This document shows, piece by piece, positions 13,955-15,684 of a stretch of 15,684 nucleotides of DNA. Both the position numbers and the translations under genes were made by a program. The number at the start of each line of letters is the position of its first letter. The first letter of the stretch is position 1. The stretch is taken from assembly GCA_025934635.1 (NCBI GenBank), contig JAICWX010000208.1:1-15684 (forward strand), given 5' to 3'. The notes below the pieces were generated by a model that made no database searches, was not told the DNA's origin, and saw only the letters and a list, made by a program, of their open reading frames with translations. This DNA is from Streptosporangiaceae bacterium (GTDB lineage: Bacteria > Actinomycetota > Actinomycetes > Streptosporangiales > Streptosporangiaceae).

Positions 13955-15072
13955 CGGGCACCGTCAACCGGCGCAAGTTCCTCGCCGCAGCTGGCGTCAC
14001 CGCGGCAGGCGCGGCCGCGGCCGGGGTGGGCGGCGAGCTCCTGTTCGGCAAGGAATTCCACAAGACCGCGGCTGCGCCGGACATGACCGCTTCGGCTCCT
14101 TCGGCTCCTCCGGCCGTTAAGGTCCCGCAGCTGAAGATCGACCCGATGAAGCGGCTGCCCGCAGACGAGACGCTGGACAACATCCCCGGGCTATCCCCGT
14201 TCTTCACGCCGAACAAGAGCTTCTACCGGGTCGATACCTCGCTGGTGCTGCCGAAGGTCTCGCCCGCCGACTGGCAGCTGCGCATCCACGGCATGGTGGA
14301 CCGGCCCATGACCCTGACCTACGAGGATCTGATCAAGATGTCCATGATCGACCGGGACATCACGCTGACCTGTGTCTCGGAGGCAGTAGGCGGCAACTTC
14401 ATCGGCAACGCCCAGTGGCAGGGCACGCTGCTGGCACCCATTTTGCGTAAGGCCCGCATCCAGCGCGGCGCGGACCAGATCGTCATGCGCGACGTCCACG
14501 GGATGACCATCGGCGTGGCCACCGACCCGACCCTCGACGGCCGGGACTCGATGCTCGCGGTGGCCATGAACGGCCAGGTGCTGCCGCAGGCGCACGGCTA
14601 CCCGGTGCGGGTGGTGATCCCGGGCCTGTACGGCTACGTGTCCGCGACCAAGTGGGTGGTGGACATGGAGTTCACCACGTTCGGCGCATTCAGCGCCTAC
14701 TGGGTCAAGCAGAAGCCGGCCTGGTCCCAGCAGGCGCCCATCAAGACCGAGTCCCGTATCGACGTGCCCAAGCGCCGCAGCACCGTGGCCGCGGGCCCGG
14801 TGACGATCGCCGGGGTGGCCTGGTCCCAGCGCACCGGCATCGAGGCCGTCGAGGTGGGCGTCGATGGCGTCTTCTCCGACGCCAAGCTCGCCGCCCAGGA
14901 CACCATCGACACCTGGCGCCAGTGGTCCTACACCTGGGACGCCACCCCCGGCCAGCACACCCTCCAGGTGCGGGCGACCAACAAGGCCGGCTACACCCAG
15001 ACCGAGGTGAAGCACCGGACCGACCCCGACGGCGCGACCGGGTACCACACGATCCTGGTCAACGTCACCTGA
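13951..15072 (+). CDS. Exported molybdopterin oxidoreductase, sulfite-oxidase family
   Basis: A 373-aa enzyme. The ATG at 13951 is chosen because GGAGG lies six bases upstream and the ATG overlaps the previous stop. The N-terminus NRRKFLAAAGV (residues 6-16) plus an Ala-rich hydrophobic stretch is a Tat signal, expected for a protein exported with its cofactor bound. The molybdopterin-binding domain spans about 80-245, with the likely molybdenum-ligand Cys141 (ITLTCVSEAVGG) followed by NAQWQGTLL. A beta-rich dimerisation-type domain follows from about 255 (VTIAGVAWSQRTGIEAVEVGVDG, TWRQWSYTWDA). No heme domain is present, so electrons must go to a partner. The upstream four-span protein is the obvious membrane tether. 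The substrate is unknown; 'sulfite oxidase' is only the family name. A strong hairpin follows. Confidence 0.93.
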   Translation: MTGTVNRRKFLAAAGVTAAGAAAAGVGGELLFGKEFHKTAAAPDMTASAPSAPPAVKVPQLKIDPMKRLPADETLDNIPGLSPFFTPNKSFYRVDTSLVLPKVSPADWQLRIHGMVDRPMTLTYEDLIKMSMIDRDITLTCVSEAVGGNFIGNAQWQGTLLAPILRKARIQRGADQIVMRDVHGMTIGVATDPTLDGRDSMLAVAMNGQVLPQAHGYPVRVVIPGLYGYVSATKWVVDMEFTTFGAFSAYWVKQKPAWSQQAPIKTESRIDVPKRRSTVAAGPVTIAGVAWSQRTGIEAVEVGVDGVFSDAKLAAQDTIDTWRQWSYTWDATPGQHTLQVRATNKAGYTQTEVKHRTDPDGATGYHTILVNVT

Positions 15073-15076
15073 GCTA

Positions 15077-15111
15077 GCCGCTGGCGCGCACCCGCTTCGC
15101 GCGCCAGCGGC
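15077..15111 (+). terminator. Terminator after the molybdoenzyme gene
   Basis: A perfect 13-bp stem (15077-15089, GCCGCTGGCGCGC, with 15099-15111) has a 9-base loop and starts five bases after the stop codon. It is followed by TTGT rather than a full T-run. Confidence 0.85.
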
Positions 15112-15222
15112 TTGTCGTGACACCACTCCTCGGCGGCGAGCACCTGGCGCGGGGCGGGTGATATTTGTGGTGTTTGTGATGCGCCTGGCAATGGACCGCC
15201 GGGTCGCCAGGGGCGCAGCTGA

Positions 15223-15358
15223 CGACATCGATGGAGCATCAATGTCGTGATCGCGACACGGATGGAGCATCAATGTCGCTGTGGGGAGCGGGTGCGGGCC
15301 GGGGCGAGTGCCGGGCGGGGGCTGTGGTGCGGGTGCGAACAGCTGAGGTTAGGAATCC
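15223..15358. repeat. Dispersed intergenic hairpin repeat, copy B
   Basis: Two adjacent GAG-loop hairpins: 15223-15233 with 15237-15247 (one mismatch) and 15254-15264 with 15268-15278 (two mismatches), separated by six bases. GATCGCGACA at 15249 leads into the second hairpin as in copy A. GCTGTGGTGCGG (15321) and CAGCTGAGG (15340) follow with spacing matching copy A to within one base. Like copy A, it lies between convergent genes and runs into a tandem array. Confidence 0.7.
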
Positions 15359-15359
15359 G

Positions 15360-15449
15360 CTCGGCGGGCCCGGGGATCACCTGCTCGGCGGGCCCGGGAT
15401 CGTTCCTCGGCGGGCCCGGGATCGTTGCTCGGCGGGCTCGGGGGCGGAG
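15360..15449. repeat. Intergenic 22-24-bp tandem array
   Basis: Four units of CTCGGCGGGCCCGGGATCGT type start at 15360, 15384, 15406 and 15428, the last truncated and diverged. No unique spacers. The unit differs from the array at 7413-7495, although both arrays follow the same hairpin element. The remainder of this gap (15450-15517) shows no gene. Confidence 0.85.
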
Positions 15450-15517
15450 AGGAGGTTGCTTATGGCGGCTAGGGTGCGGAGCTGGCTTCGGGGTGGCAGC
15501 GGGGTGGGGCGGCGGGC

Positions 15518-15684
15518 CTAGTCCAGGCTGCTGACCACGGAGAGCAGGCCGGCCTGGCGGACCGTGTCCTCGTCTTCGGGGTACTTCAGCACCGTGGACA
15601 GGGTCTGGCCGGCGACCGGGGCGTCGAGCTCGGCGGCGCCGAACACGCTCACCGCGAACGCCCAGCTGATCGCCTCCGAGATCC
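15518..15684 (-). CDS. C-terminal end of an unidentified protein (partial)
   Basis: The minus strand is open from the window edge to a TAG at 15520-15518, giving 55 codons with strong G/C third positions. The C-terminus reads through ISWAFAVSVFGAAELDAPV to PEDEDTVRQAGLLSVVSSLD. The composition looks like a real gene, not a shadow. The start is beyond the window, and I do not recognise the family. It is convergent with the molybdoenzyme gene across the repeat-rich gap. Confidence 0.65.
   Translation of the reverse strand, partial: ISEAISWAFAVSVFGAAELDAPVAGQTLSTVLKYPEDEDTVRQAGLLSVVSSLD

Overview
The window is high-GC DNA with strong G/C bias at third codon positions, GTG/TTG starts, alanine-rich secreted proteins and a Tat-type signal. 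This points to an actinobacterium of the mycelial type (Streptomyces/Streptosporangiales/Frankia-like). I cannot fix the genus from sequence alone. I see no tRNA, rRNA, CRISPR array, transposase or phage gene.

Layout. (a) 1-3857 holds two divergent secreted-protein genes with about 800 non-coding bases between them: an alanine-rich exported protein on the minus strand (177-1775) and an Ig-domain/YkuD L,D-transpeptidase on the plus strand (2573-3781). Each is followed by a strong hairpin terminator. (b) 3858-4317 holds a minus-strand cold-shock protein with a long, structured upstream region. (c) 4318-7122 is a divergent sugar-metabolism pair: a minus-strand operon of a GT2 glycosyltransferase and a DUF2064/TIGR04282 transferase, overlapping by ATGA, and a plus-strand NAD-dependent epimerase with a putative zinc-binding insert. 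(d) 7123-7889 is a repeat-rich convergent gap with a probable gene relic. (e) 7890-9952 is a minus-strand two-component operon, OmpR-type regulator then histidine kinase. (f) 10242-15072 is a plus-strand run: a SAM methyltransferase, a multi-membrane-span polyprenol-phosphate-type glycosyltransferase, a four-span membrane protein with a tyrosine-rich repeat tail, and a sulfite-oxidase-family molybdoenzyme that overlaps it by ATGA. (g) 15073-15684 is a second convergent repeat-rich gap, then the C-terminal end of an unidentified minus-strand gene.

Working model (inference). The epimerase, GT2, DUF2064 protein, methyltransferase and membrane glycosyltransferase look like parts of one lipid-linked sugar route: sugar nucleotide, then polyprenyl-phosphate sugar, then an extracytoplasmic glycan. 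They sit beside a membrane-tethered exported molybdoenzyme and a two-component system that may control it.

Most unusual features: a related hairpin repeat element in both convergent gaps, with conserved internal spacing; the molybdoenzyme split into a membrane-anchor gene and a catalytic gene; the Y-S-x-P-G repeat tail on that anchor; and many in-frame and intergenic minisatellites across the window.
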